Of a stretch of 64,000 bases of DNA, positions 56,695 to 64,000 are shown piece after piece; within the stretch, counting starts at the first letter, position 1, and every line of letters begins with the position of its first letter. The DNA is from Pycnococcus provasolii (lineage: Eukaryota > Chlorophyta > Pseudoscourfieldiophyceae > Pseudoscourfieldiales), in assembly GCA_049487715.1 (NCBI GenBank), contig CP150578.1, positions 186,001-250,000 of the forward strand, written 5' to 3'. Under the pieces are notes generated by a model. It saw only the letters and a program-made list of their open reading frames with translations. It did no database searches and had not been told where the DNA came from. The position numbers were made by a program, and so were the translations under genes.

Positions 56695-57498
56695 TTACTT
56701 GCCCTTGCCTTTCGTCAGCTCCTTGAGCAGTCGTTCGCGACGATTGGAGTCGTGGCGCTCCTTGAGCTTGACGGCGCCCGTCACGGCGAAGATCGTGGCG
56801 GCAAGTCCTCCGGTGGTGACGAGGAAGCGCGCCCACGCCTCGAACGTCGGCAACATGCCGAGGCTGGCGTAAGCCAAGAGCTTTGCGAATGCGGACATGG
56901 CACGCTCGGTGGTACTGAGCACCGTCACAGGGATGGGGACTGTGCTGAGCACCACCTCGGTATCCTCGGCATCCTCGGTGTCGCGGTACGTCGCTGCGGC
57001 TGCGGCGGTTGCGTGCGTTCCCGGCGTTCCCGCGGAGACGACGAAGGAGTGGCGGACGTTCGCGCCCGGCTTAAGTTCAGGCCAGGAGGTTTTGGTCGGT
57101 CCTTCGACGAGGTTGAAGATGCCCTCGGAGAAGGAGAGATCTTCCACCTGCAAGTCGTACGCCGCACTGCGAGAAGTGTAGAAGTGTGTGTATTTTAATC
57201 GTACAAGTGAGTGTAAGAGAAGAGAAGATCAAAAAGACACAGATCGCGAAAACAAAACAAAACAAAAACAAAGAAAGTGAACTTACGCGTCCCCTGCGTT
57301 GTAGACGTCGAGAAGAACGGTGATATTTTTATTCGAGTCGTATTCCGCGACACCGTATGTGCTTGAAGTTTCCTTGTAGTGTTTGTGCACCAAGATGACG
57401 GCGGACTCCTGCGCATTTGCAACACTGCCGCACATACCGGCCATGGATAAGAAGGCCGGAGCGATCACGGAGAGCGTCGAGAGGTACTTCATCACCAT
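56695..57498 (-). CDS. Translocon-associated protein subunit beta (TRAP-beta, SSR2)
   Basis: Exons 57498-57287 and 57166-56695, joined at ...YNAGDA/AAYDLQVEDL, give 227 residues. A signal peptide (YLSTLSVIAPAFLSMAG) leads into the lumenal beta-sandwich (NITVLLDVYNAGDA, FNLVEGPTKTSWPELKPGAN, VRHSFVV). One C-terminal membrane segment (FLVTTGGLAATIFAVTGAV) and a Lys-rich cytosolic tail (KGKGK) finish it. TRAP sits beside the Sec61 channel and helps translocation and topogenesis of nascent chains. The length fits the family. It is two genes from the PAT-complex subunit Asterix. Confidence 0.9.
57167..57286 (-). other. Spliceosomal intron, TRAP-beta gene
   Basis: 120 nt, GTAAGT donor, CGCAG acceptor, with a T-rich interior. 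Phase 2; removal restores the lumenal domain. Confidence 0.92.
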
Positions 57499-58327
57499 GG
57501 CTTCTTCAATAATAATGGAAGGATGATGCGATGCGCGTATCTGTGGTAATTCACCGAAGGCTGAGAGATCGCGGCTAATGATGATGAGGGTTTCACGAGA
57601 CACAGGCGGAAAGGGGGAGTACGCGAGCTGTTGTTGTTGTCGTCGTTGTTGACCTGCCTGTCACCTGTGTCATGTGCCCTGATTGATTTCACCACTAACG
57701 AGCAGTGTGCCATCATGCGATGCATCCCTCGAGGCCTCGATGACTCCTCGAGAACAAGAACTACTGTCAGACTGTGCGATGATTAGTTCGAGTACATAAA
57801 TGCACTGTGTGGAGTGCTTGTGGAGTGCTTGCAATGTGCCGCCGCTCCCCCTAACGCCGCTCCGAGGCGTGATGAGTGATGTGATGCCATGTGAAAACCA
57901 CTTTTGGAAAATGGAAAGTGGAGTTTTGGTCGATGCGTTTGGTCCCAAGACTGGTCGTGATGTTTCCAAAATCGAATCGGAAAACATCAGGCCGGATTCC
58001 TCCGACCAAATCCCTCGACCAAAACTCCCAGAATTTCCCTCCGACCAAATCCCTCGACCAAAAGCAGCTTTTCCTCCGACCAAATCCCTCGACCAAAACT
58101 CCAAGCAGTTTCCTCCGACCAAATCCCTCGACCAAAACTCCCAGAATTTCCCTCCGACCAAATCCCTCGACCAAAAGTCCCAAACCCCTAAACTCTCAGT
58201 CTGTGAACCCCTAATTCTATTCGCCACACACACACATTTTTTAATATTTTAATTCTCAGCCACACACACACATCGTTGATATTTTATTTTCGCCAGCGAT
58301 TCTTCCCTGCATTGTGCGATAACAACC
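57499..58327. other. Divergent intergenic region with 25-bp repeat array
   Basis: Between TRAP-beta and the PDZ gene. It includes TTG/CGT microsatellite sequence near 57625-57650 and the spaced repeat array at 58000-58176. Frames open here reflect the repeat and are not considered genes. Confidence 0.6.
58000..58176. repeat. Five identical 25-bp repeats with 10-14 bp spacers
   Basis: Copies start at 58000, 58039, 58074, 58113 and 58152, each reading CTCCGACCAAATCCCTCGAC followed by CAAAA. Two of the spacers are the same sequence, so this is a minisatellite with a variable segment, not a CRISPR array. Confidence 0.9.
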
Positions 58328-59087
58328 ATGCCCTCCTCCGTGAACGTGAACGTGAACATGCAGCATTCATTTGGGCGTGTATCTGTCTCGCCGCGTGTAT
58401 CTGTCTCGTCGTCTTCTTCGCTGTATACGGAGCGTCTTCGTGCTCGTCGCAATCTTCTCAGCTTGCAGAGAGATGGGTGTTTTCTTGTACGTCGTGTACA
58501 ACCCCTGAAGGCATCTCGATGTTGTTGTTCTCGTAGTAGTAGTATGGATAGTGGCATTGATGCAAGCGCTGGTGTTGAGTCTATCCAAGAAAAAACACAG
58601 GCAAACTACCAGCAATATGACGTGACGATTCGTAAACCCATGGGTGTCGTGCTCGAGGAAGTTGCGAACGGGACGCAAAAAAATATTGCGAGCGTTTATG
58701 TCGCCGAAGTCGTACCTGGAAGCAACGCGGAGAAGATGGGCGTGCGCGAAGGCGACCTGCTCGTCAGTTGCTCAGCCGTCACGCTCAAGGCGGGTAAGGA
58801 AGGCGCATACGCCAAACAAGGACACGGAGGAAGACCCTTCGACAACTTTCAAAAAGGCGTCTTCGTCTCGGCGAACCAGACGTTTGACATCACCATGTAC
58901 GTCTACCTTGCACACCAGTTGACGTCTGCGGCGCAGGGGAACGATACGCAAGTCACTCACAACCACGAACACACAACACACGAAACGAAACAGGGCGGCG
59001 ATCGCATCCAATAACGAACGGTGGGGCTTCAACACGGTCGACTGCACGTTCGCGCGCGCGTGCGCGACGTCGTCGGAGGATCTGTGA
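58328..59087 (+). CDS. PDZ-domain protein, possibly plastid targeted
   Basis: Exons 58328-58896 and 58994-59087 give 220 residues. The first 75 residues are Ser/Arg/Val-rich without acids, compatible with a transit peptide. The PDZ domain runs from YDVTIRKPMGVVLEEVANGT through IASVYVAEVVPGSNAEKMGV and REGDLLVSCSAVTLKAG to DITMAAIASNNERWGF, a type common in plants and green algae. Unspliced, the frame reads into a His/Thr-rich tail with a stop at 59012, which lacks the domain's last helix; splicing restores it. No partner domain is present, so function is open. Confidence 0.82.
58897..58993 (+). other. Spliceosomal intron, PDZ gene
   Basis: 97 nt, GTACGT donor, AACAG acceptor. It contains TCACTCACAACC, one insertion/substitution away from the shared branch motif of other introns. 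Restores the PDZ C-terminal helix. Confidence 0.88.
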
Positions 59088-59269
59088 ACATCTCATCCAT
59101 CACTTGTGACGGTGTTGGCATCACGGCAAAGGTGATGGTAAAGAACGACGCCACGTTCGACGCAACAAAGGGAGGCCTTTACGCGAAGTTGCTGGAAAGC
59201 GCGGAGAAACATGAAGTGGAGTTCTCCTTCGAAAAGAGGATTGTTTTTCAGCCTCCGGCGTTCGAGTGA
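59021..59269 (+). other. Unexplained open frame after the PDZ domain
   Basis: The 82-codon frame has a GTG start and overlaps exon 2 of the PDZ gene in another phase. Its last 60 residues (SSITCDGVGITAKVMVKND, LYAKLLESAEKHEVEFSFEK) have protein-like composition. It could be an alternatively spliced C-terminus or a remnant. TGTAA at 59280 follows its stop by 11 bp. Confidence 0.3.
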
Positions 59270-59279
59270 ATCAATGTAT

Positions 59280-59284
59280 TGTAA
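59280..59284 (+). terminator. Poly(A) signal candidate TGTAA
   Basis: TGTAA downstream of the PDZ gene and of the overlapping open frame. Confidence 0.4.
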
Positions 59285-59715
59285 ATGCGTACTGAGGTTT
59301 GGTCGTAAGATGTGATCAGTTTGCACTTTCCTCGCAACCATATTTGCAATTTTCGGTCGAGAAAAACAAAAGGTCCCTTTGGGATCCCGGTCTGTCACAG
59401 AACTTTTTACCTTAAGTCGGCGCCATTTTCATGTTTCAGGTTTCACTTCACTAAAGGTATTGGTCAACCCAAAACTTTATTATTTTTATGTATAACGGAA
59501 AAAGTGAAAAAGGGAAGGTTGCGAAATGATATCAGCGCATGTCCTGCCCGTCATTTTCAGACAATGTTTTAATTTTTTTTCGACTTGCGGTGGGTGGAAG
59601 GGTTTTTTTTAAAAAAATGGACGATTTTGGTTTGCCTTAGGGTTGGTGTTTTATTTGTAATAACTGTAAATATTGAAACTACGTAGTAAAGTCTATAACA
59701 CTCGCTCAAGCCTGG
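59285..59715. other. Convergent intergenic region
   Basis: AT-rich, with homopolymer T and A runs around 59570-59620. Nothing coding is seen. It is the shared 3' flank of the PDZ and Asterix genes. Confidence 0.5.
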
Positions 59716-60355
59716 TTATAGCCAAACAGACGCATCACGGCACTGGTAGTATCGTTGTGATTGTGTGTGTGTGTCAGTGTGAGTGTCATTCGTTTCATTC
59801 CCGTGCTTTCTGTTCGCAGAAGAAACGCAAGCGTTGTGCACGTACCCGACGGGTCCTGGCGTGAGGTTTTTCTGCGCGGCACCTTGCGTCGTCGGCGCGA
59901 GGTAGCACACGAGTAGGCCAGTCAGCGAAAACGTGACGTTGGACACAACCTGCTTAAGGTCGTTCTCAGCCACCTTGATGTTAGTCAGCGAGCTCGCGCA
60001 GCAGAACGCGGCCAACCACGCGCACGGCTTCCACCGCAGCAGAGTTCCGCCCATCTGCGTTTTTAAGTGATAGGTTAGTGCCCATGGAATATCACCCTTG
60101 AATGTTGGAAGTAGTGGTGGGACGTACTCCGAATAGCGCGCCTGCTATGCCTGTTCATGAAAAAAATATAGTTGCGAGGGCGTTAGCACAAACGTGAACA
60201 AACAAAGTCCAGAAACTTAAACATGAAATAAGCTTACCAATCAAGTCTGGCGGCATATCTTCCTCCTTTGGCGGCGGTGGTCTTTTGTATTTCTTTGCTT
60301 CGAGAGGTCGCCGCGGGTCACCTGTCGGGAGCGCCGTGGACGAGCGCGGCGCCAT
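59716..60355 (-). CDS. PAT-complex subunit Asterix (WDR83OS homologue) with a 23-nt microexon
   Basis: Exons 60355-60238, 60150-60128 (23 nt) and 60054 onward splice into ...GDPRRPLEAKKYKRPPPP, MPPDLIGIAGALFGMGGTLL, RWKPCAWLAAFCCASSLTNI. This aligns with animal Asterix (DPRRP..KYKPP, KWCAW, then NSRSSEDTKQ-like NIKVAENDLKQ) and gives its two to three membrane segments. Asterix with CCDC47 shields transmembrane helices of new multipass proteins at the ER. Reading on to the stop at 59716 adds about 45 residues beyond the usual end (LTPGPV); another intron with a GTACGT donor near 59854 is likely, so the 3' end is uncertain. Confidence 0.85.
60055..60127 (-). other. Spliceosomal intron 2, Asterix gene
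   Basis: 73 nt, GTACGT donor, CGCAG acceptor, branch CACTAAC 20 nt before the acceptor. Confidence 0.88.
60151..60237 (-). other. Spliceosomal intron 1, Asterix gene
   Basis: 87 nt, GTAAGC donor, AACAG acceptor, branch-like GCTAAC about 32 nt before the acceptor. Confidence 0.88.
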
Positions 60356-60968
60356 CAAACGCGAAAACAAACAATGAGAAAGTTCGGGTCTCTTCCGGGG
60401 GCGCGCTCCCGGAAAGACACTTCTTGGCGAAGCCCACAGTCGCAGCCCGAACCACGGCGAGCGCGCACTTGAGACCACCACCCCGGCAGACGGGCGACCC
60501 CCAGGGAACCCCTGCCAGCCGGTGGGGGACCACGGCAAACCCTAGCGCTGCAAGCGCGTACGGATTGCCCTCATTCTCAAGTCCGCAGCACCGCACGAAG
60601 TGTGCGCAACCGAGAATCACATACCGCGGAACGCACCGCGGCCACGAACCAGAACACGCTCTTAGCGCCGATGACGAACTCTCGCAAGTCGACTCGCTCG
60701 AACGCCGGCCGGCGCTCGACCGGACCCGCGACGGCCGGGGACACGGGCACGGTAGGCAAGTCGTCGCGACGCTGTCGGGTTGCGAGGCCGCGGGTGCAGG
60801 AGGGCGTTGGGGTTTTGGTTGTCCCCCTTCTTGTATGGTGAGGTGAGTGGGTGTTTTGTTTGGTGTTGATTGGTGAACGAGAAGGTTGAGGTGTGGGATA
60901 CCTCTTATATGGAGGTGAGGATTTGGTTGGATAGGTGTCGGTGACGGCCCGAGGGTTTCCCGGCCCGA

Positions 60969-61165
60969 GTGACGTACCTGATGCAGCGGGGCGTGGCAGT
61001 GGTGTCGAATGACGTTAATCCGGCACATGCGGCAGACTTGGCGGGTGACGCATGCCAACCAGACTTTTGGCGGTCCATGCAGAAAAAGGGGCTGAAGGCG
61101 GTGGTTTGCAGCCCATGGTATGATTGCCTGGATCTGGTGTTGCCGTTAGCGGTCAGATACACGCC
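60969..61165 (+). pseudogene. Methyltransferase-like fragment (tentative, retroelement type)
   Basis: The open stretch reads GVAVVSNDVNPAHAADLAGD, then FWRSMQKKGLKAVVCSPWYD and LDLVLPLAVRY. This has the look of a Rossmann methyltransferase: an acidic ND.NP motif, then a (D/N/S)PP(Y/F/W)-like SPWY motif IV. DNA-methyltransferase-like domains ride in some DIRS and LTR retroelements. It starts without ATG, lacks the AdoMet glycine motif and runs into Arg-rich sequence, so it is a fragment. Confidence 0.35.
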
Positions 61166-61168
61166 TAG

Positions 61169-62623
61169 GGCATCGCGCACGCGGACGACGCCGCTTGGGC
61201 CGCAGGCGCCGCCGCCGAGATCGGCGCGCGCGCCGACAACACGCCGAACAAGGCCGCACAGGGCGTCCTCGCGGAGTGGACCGCTCAGGGGGCGAACACG
61301 GCGGGCTGGACGCCGCGGCGTACGCTCGCGTTCGCTCTCGTCGCGGGCGAGGCAGACCCGCAGCCGCCCCTTCAGCTCGCCGCCGCCGCGGTCGTTGCGC
61401 GCGAGGGGCCGGGCGCGACCCCCGGGGGTTCGTCCCGTATGGCCCGCCTGTTCTCGCGCGTGCGACACGACATCGAGGGCGCGGATCCCACCCACAACCG
61501 CCTGAGCCCGCCGGCCGCGCCGCCGGGCGCCGGGGGCGACCCCGCAACTCAGGGCGGAAGGGGACCAGTTCAGCCAGTCAAGCCACCAGCCGTCGACGAA
61601 CTCGAGTCGCGCATTCGCGCGCTCGAGGCGCAACTGCGGGAGGCAAACACGACGACCATCTCCGAGGGCGCAGTGACGAACATGACGAACCGCGACCACC
61701 ACCTGGGGGACCGCGTTACTGCCGCGACCGCGTCGGAGACCGACATGGAGGCCGACGTCGAGACCGACGAGGAGGACCGCGACGTCGCCGGTCACGGCGA
61801 CCCGCAAGGCACGTCTCGCATCGCGGCAGCCGCCAAGACGTTCGCCAAGGACTCATCCATCCACGCGGCCTCTCTCGCTCCCATGCCGTCGCTGCCGCAT
61901 CTCGCGCGGGAGCAGGATGCCTCGCCTGACCTCACGATCCCCTCGCTGACCGCGTCCGTCACGGCCAAGCTGTTTGACACGATGCTCACCCGCATCAACG
62001 ACAAGGGTGTCCGTGTCCCGTCGTACCCGCCGGACCAGAACCACCTGGATCACTACGATCAGCTGCGGGCACTCCGCCACATCGCGCCCCCAGCTGCGAC
62101 AGAAGATGCGGGCCTGCACCCCATCATCGACTGGGGTTTCACAGCGTGGGTGCTTTTGGATGACGCGAAATCCGCACGAGCGAACGATTCCGCCACGGAA
62201 GCCTCCGAGCGCCGCGCAGCTGCTCGTCGGTCGGACCCGAAATCCATTCTCACGCCCACGCGAGCTGACACACACATTATACACCCACACGCCATCACCA
62301 CCGCACGTGGCGACCAAGCGCGTCTTCCCACCCCCGCGCACTCGGAACTCCGGTCCCAACCTGCTTTCCGAGTCCGCGGGCTTTATGTCCGAGCCTACGG
62401 CCAGCTGAGGGTCACACCCGCCCGCTCGCACGCGATTCCGCGCCGGCTTGCCAGCCGCGGATTCGGTGACGACGCGAGGCTTTCGCACTCTGTAATTAAT
62501 CACCAAACATTCACAACTAACATATGCCCAATTCGAGACACCCAAGTCCCGAAGCAGATGGACCCGCACACTCGGGGAGAGCCACCCAGGGCTACGACCG
62601 AGGACTGCACCCAAGCAAACTAA
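61169..62623 (+). pseudogene. Retroelement gag-like open frame (tentative)
   Basis: After a TAG at 61166 one frame remains open for 485 codons; its first ATG is 61439. It reads GIAHADDAAWAAGAAAEIGA, then an ELESRIRALEAQLREANTTT coiled coil and acidic linkers. Gag-like composition (Ala/Arg/Pro-rich, coiled coil, no known enzyme motif) and its location after the methyltransferase-like piece suggest a decayed retroelement. From about 62150 the amino-acid usage becomes unnatural. It could also be a host gene of unknown function. Confidence 0.35.
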
Positions 62624-63050
62624 ATGTACGGCGGCAGGAGGGAGCTAATAAAGACGCAAGGCCTCCACCGGTGGAAGGAGACTTGTAAAGGTAACAGGTG
62701 TACACGGGAGGTGGTCAGCCATGGAGCCTCGGAGGAGGTACATAAGGCAGGGAGGGAGCGCCGACAGAGCGCATGAATGCATGATGGCCGTCGGCGCATG
62801 CAATTCCGACGACAAGTGAGATGGTATATTTATAAATCACTTTCACTTTATAAAGGGAGTCTTAAGTGTGAGCTCTCCGTTCCTTATTGCGCTCTTCTTC
62901 TTCTTCGAGTTCTTCTTCGAGTGGTTGACTTGACCGAACACACACACACACACGGGATTGATTGAGCACACACGCGTCTTGTTTTTGTTTTTTTTGGAAT
63001 TTTCAAGAATTTTCATCCGCATCATCAGGCGCACTGTTGACAATACAGTT

Positions 63051-64000
63051 ATGGCGGCGCAACCTCCTTATGGTGGTGGGGGTGGTGGGGGGGGTGTGCC
63101 GTCGCCGTCGCCGTCGCCGAGAGGTAGTGGTGGTGCAAGTGGTGGTGGTGATTTTTCGATCGAGGGTGGTGGTAGTGGTGCGGGTGGTGGTGGTTCCTCG
63201 CGGCCGCGCTCGTACCTCTCATCGGTCCCGCTCGTACAGCCTGCGGCAGCCTCACGCGTCTTCAGATCGGGATACTCGAACGTGTTCACCGTGCCCAAAC
63301 ATAGAGCAGGAGGAACGCAAGATGCGACGGGGTCGTCAAACTCACAGGCAAAACAACCACCCAGAAGGCCGAGGGGAGGACTGGGCGCGGGAGCAGGCAC
63401 GTATGCGCCACCAGCAGCGGCGGCGCCACCAAGGCCTAGAGTGGCGCCGTCCATGGCCAACTCGCCGAACCTGCCACCTGGACTCGCCAAGTACGGACTC
63501 ATGCCGATTGGAGAGGAGGAGAGCCTGGGAACCAGCCTCGCCTCTAGCGGCGGGTCGAGCTTCAACAGCAGCATAGACAAGAGTGGCACCACCGCCGACG
63601 ACCTCGAGTCAGCGCTGCAGCGCGTCGCGCAGGAGCGCGAACGAATCGAGCAGTCTATCGCAGCCGAGCGCGTTGAGTACGACGTGCACCGTGCCGAGGT
63701 GAGGCGGCGGCTCGCGTCCGTGGCGAGCGACCACTGCGTCGCGGTGACTGCAAGCGGGCCAGGATCTGCCAAAGCTCGCCGGCTCGCCGCTGACGTCGCA
63801 ACTCTCGCCGAACAACTCAGACAAGAGGAAGCGCTTTCCATGGCGCAGCTTGCGCGCGAACGTGAGAAGTGGGAAGAACTTCTGTCGCTCGAGCGCGAGG
63901 CGGCAGAACTCAGACTTTATGCGATGCGCATCGAACTACTCGAGGCTGAGGAGGCGGAAGCAGCCATTAGAAAGCACGGTGCGGGCGCGTCTGTGACCAT
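63051..64000 (+). CDS. Gly/Pro-rich coiled-coil protein, truncated by window end
   Basis: ATG at 63051; the frame stays open for 316 codons to the last base, so the 3' end lies outside. Residues 1-60 are Gly/Ser/Pro repeats (SPSPSPRGSGG). The middle is disordered (PPAAAAPPRPRVAPSMANSP). From about residue 180 it is strongly helical with heptad-like, acidic/basic alternation: LESALQRVAQERERIEQSIA, LAEQLRQEEALSMAQLARER, LEAEEAEAAIRKH. It is a long coiled coil of unknown family, perhaps cytoskeletal. Minus-strand ORFs across it are mirror artefacts of the Gly codons. Confidence 0.7.
   Translation, partial: MAAQPPYGGGGGGGGVPSPSPSPRGSGGASGGGDFSIEGGGSGAGGGGSSRPRSYLSSVPLVQPAAASRVFRSGYSNVFTVPKHRAGGTQDATGSSNSQAKQPPRRPRGGLGAGAGTYAPPAAAAPPRPRVAPSMANSPNLPPGLAKYGLMPIGEEESLGTSLASSGGSSFNSSIDKSGTTADDLESALQRVAQERERIEQSIAAERVEYDVHRAEVRRRLASVASDHCVAVTASGPGSAKARRLAADVATLAEQLRQEEALSMAQLAREREKWEELLSLEREAAELRLYAMRIELLEAEEAEAAIRKHGAGASVT

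Larger units (their letters stand above)
60356..63050. other. Gene-poor region dominated by a GC-rich island
   Basis: Between the Asterix start and the coiled-coil gene. 60356-60960 and 62640-63050 show no supported gene. The GC-rich centre, 60960-62630, carries retroelement-like coding remnants listed separately. High GC keeps most frames open, so long ORFs there carry little weight. Confidence 0.5.

Noticed and set aside
58000-58176. CRISPR array
   Set aside because: Spacers are only 10-14 bp, two are identical, no cas gene exists and the genome is eukaryotic. It is a minisatellite.
57670-58233. Protein with WSRDLVGG repeats
   Set aside because: The 25-bp minisatellite keeps minus-strand frames open and encodes different repeats in each. 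There is no plausible start or domain.
61195-61929. Arg-rich ORFs in the GC-rich island
   Set aside because: Several overlapping frames are open only because of GC content. One frame has a coiled coil and plausible composition; the others do not.
63068-63841. Minus-strand 257-residue ORF at the right end
   Set aside because: It mirrors the Gly/Pro-rich coiled-coil gene that is open on the plus strand to the window edge. Its sequence is Pro/Ser low complexity.

Overview
This window is nuclear DNA of a photosynthetic eukaryote, most likely a green (chlorophyte, possibly prasinophyte) alga. Three observations support this. Several proteins carry simple plastid transit peptides: a PsbP-domain thylakoid protein, a second Tat-type lumenal protein, shikimate kinase, and a plastid CRT-like transporter. 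Organellar housekeeping proteins are nuclear encoded (gyrase A, mitochondrial EF-Tu, Met-tRNA formyltransferase). TGTAA, the usual chlorophyte poly(A) signal, lies just downstream of several stop codons. Genes are dense and intron-poor. The introns found are 73-120 nt, with GTAAGT or GTACGT donors and often a CTAAC branch site. The species cannot be named from the sequence.

Layout: 0-6 kb, a CaMKK-like kinase with a C-terminal cNMP-binding domain (+) converges on a leishmanolysin-type metallopeptidase (-). 6-13 kb (-), a proline-rich protein with endocytic-adaptor motifs, a PsbP-domain protein and organellar gyrase A. 13-15.2 kb, no host gene: a perfect 19-bp hairpin and a roughly 1.16-kb element with identical 128-bp LTR-like repeats around an RNase H remnant. 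15-21.5 kb, a C2-PH protein, a four-segment membrane protein, an EF-hand membrane protein and a U-box E3 ligase. 21.5-30 kb, EF-Tu, G6PDH, a Nudix hydrolase, the CRT-like transporter and a TPR protein. 30 kb, a foldback transposon with 193-bp perfect terminal inverted repeats. 30.8-42.5 kb, an SLC35F6-like transporter, scramblase, CNNM/CBS protein, HPP-family protein, shikimate kinase, formyltransferase and purple acid phosphatase. 42.5-44 kb, fragments of a TnpB/Fanzor-like protein and of AP2 domains. 44-60.4 kb, serine carboxypeptidase, CTP-dependent lipid-kinase-like protein, two divergent aspartate aminotransferases, a lumenal protein, a large J-domain protein, TRAP-beta, a PDZ protein and the PAT-complex subunit Asterix. 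60.4-63 kb, a GC-rich island resembling a decayed retroelement. A coiled-coil gene runs off the right edge.

Functional themes: ER membrane-protein biogenesis (TRAP-beta, Asterix, and a J protein perhaps in the ER), organelle translation (EF-Tu, formyltransferase), plastid metabolism (shikimate kinase, CRT-like and HPP transporters, lumenal proteins), and NADPH and amino-nitrogen metabolism (G6PDH, two aminotransferases). These are mostly independent single genes.

A recurrent structural theme is short arrays of TTAGGG-type telomere repeats inside intergenic DNA. Every one found lies in the 5' flank of a gene and none lies in a convergent 3'-3' gap. Four reading-frame breaks in three genes all fall in low-complexity tracts and may be sequence errors or real indels. 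Several ORFs open at non-ATG codons, so starts were moved to the first plausible ATG.
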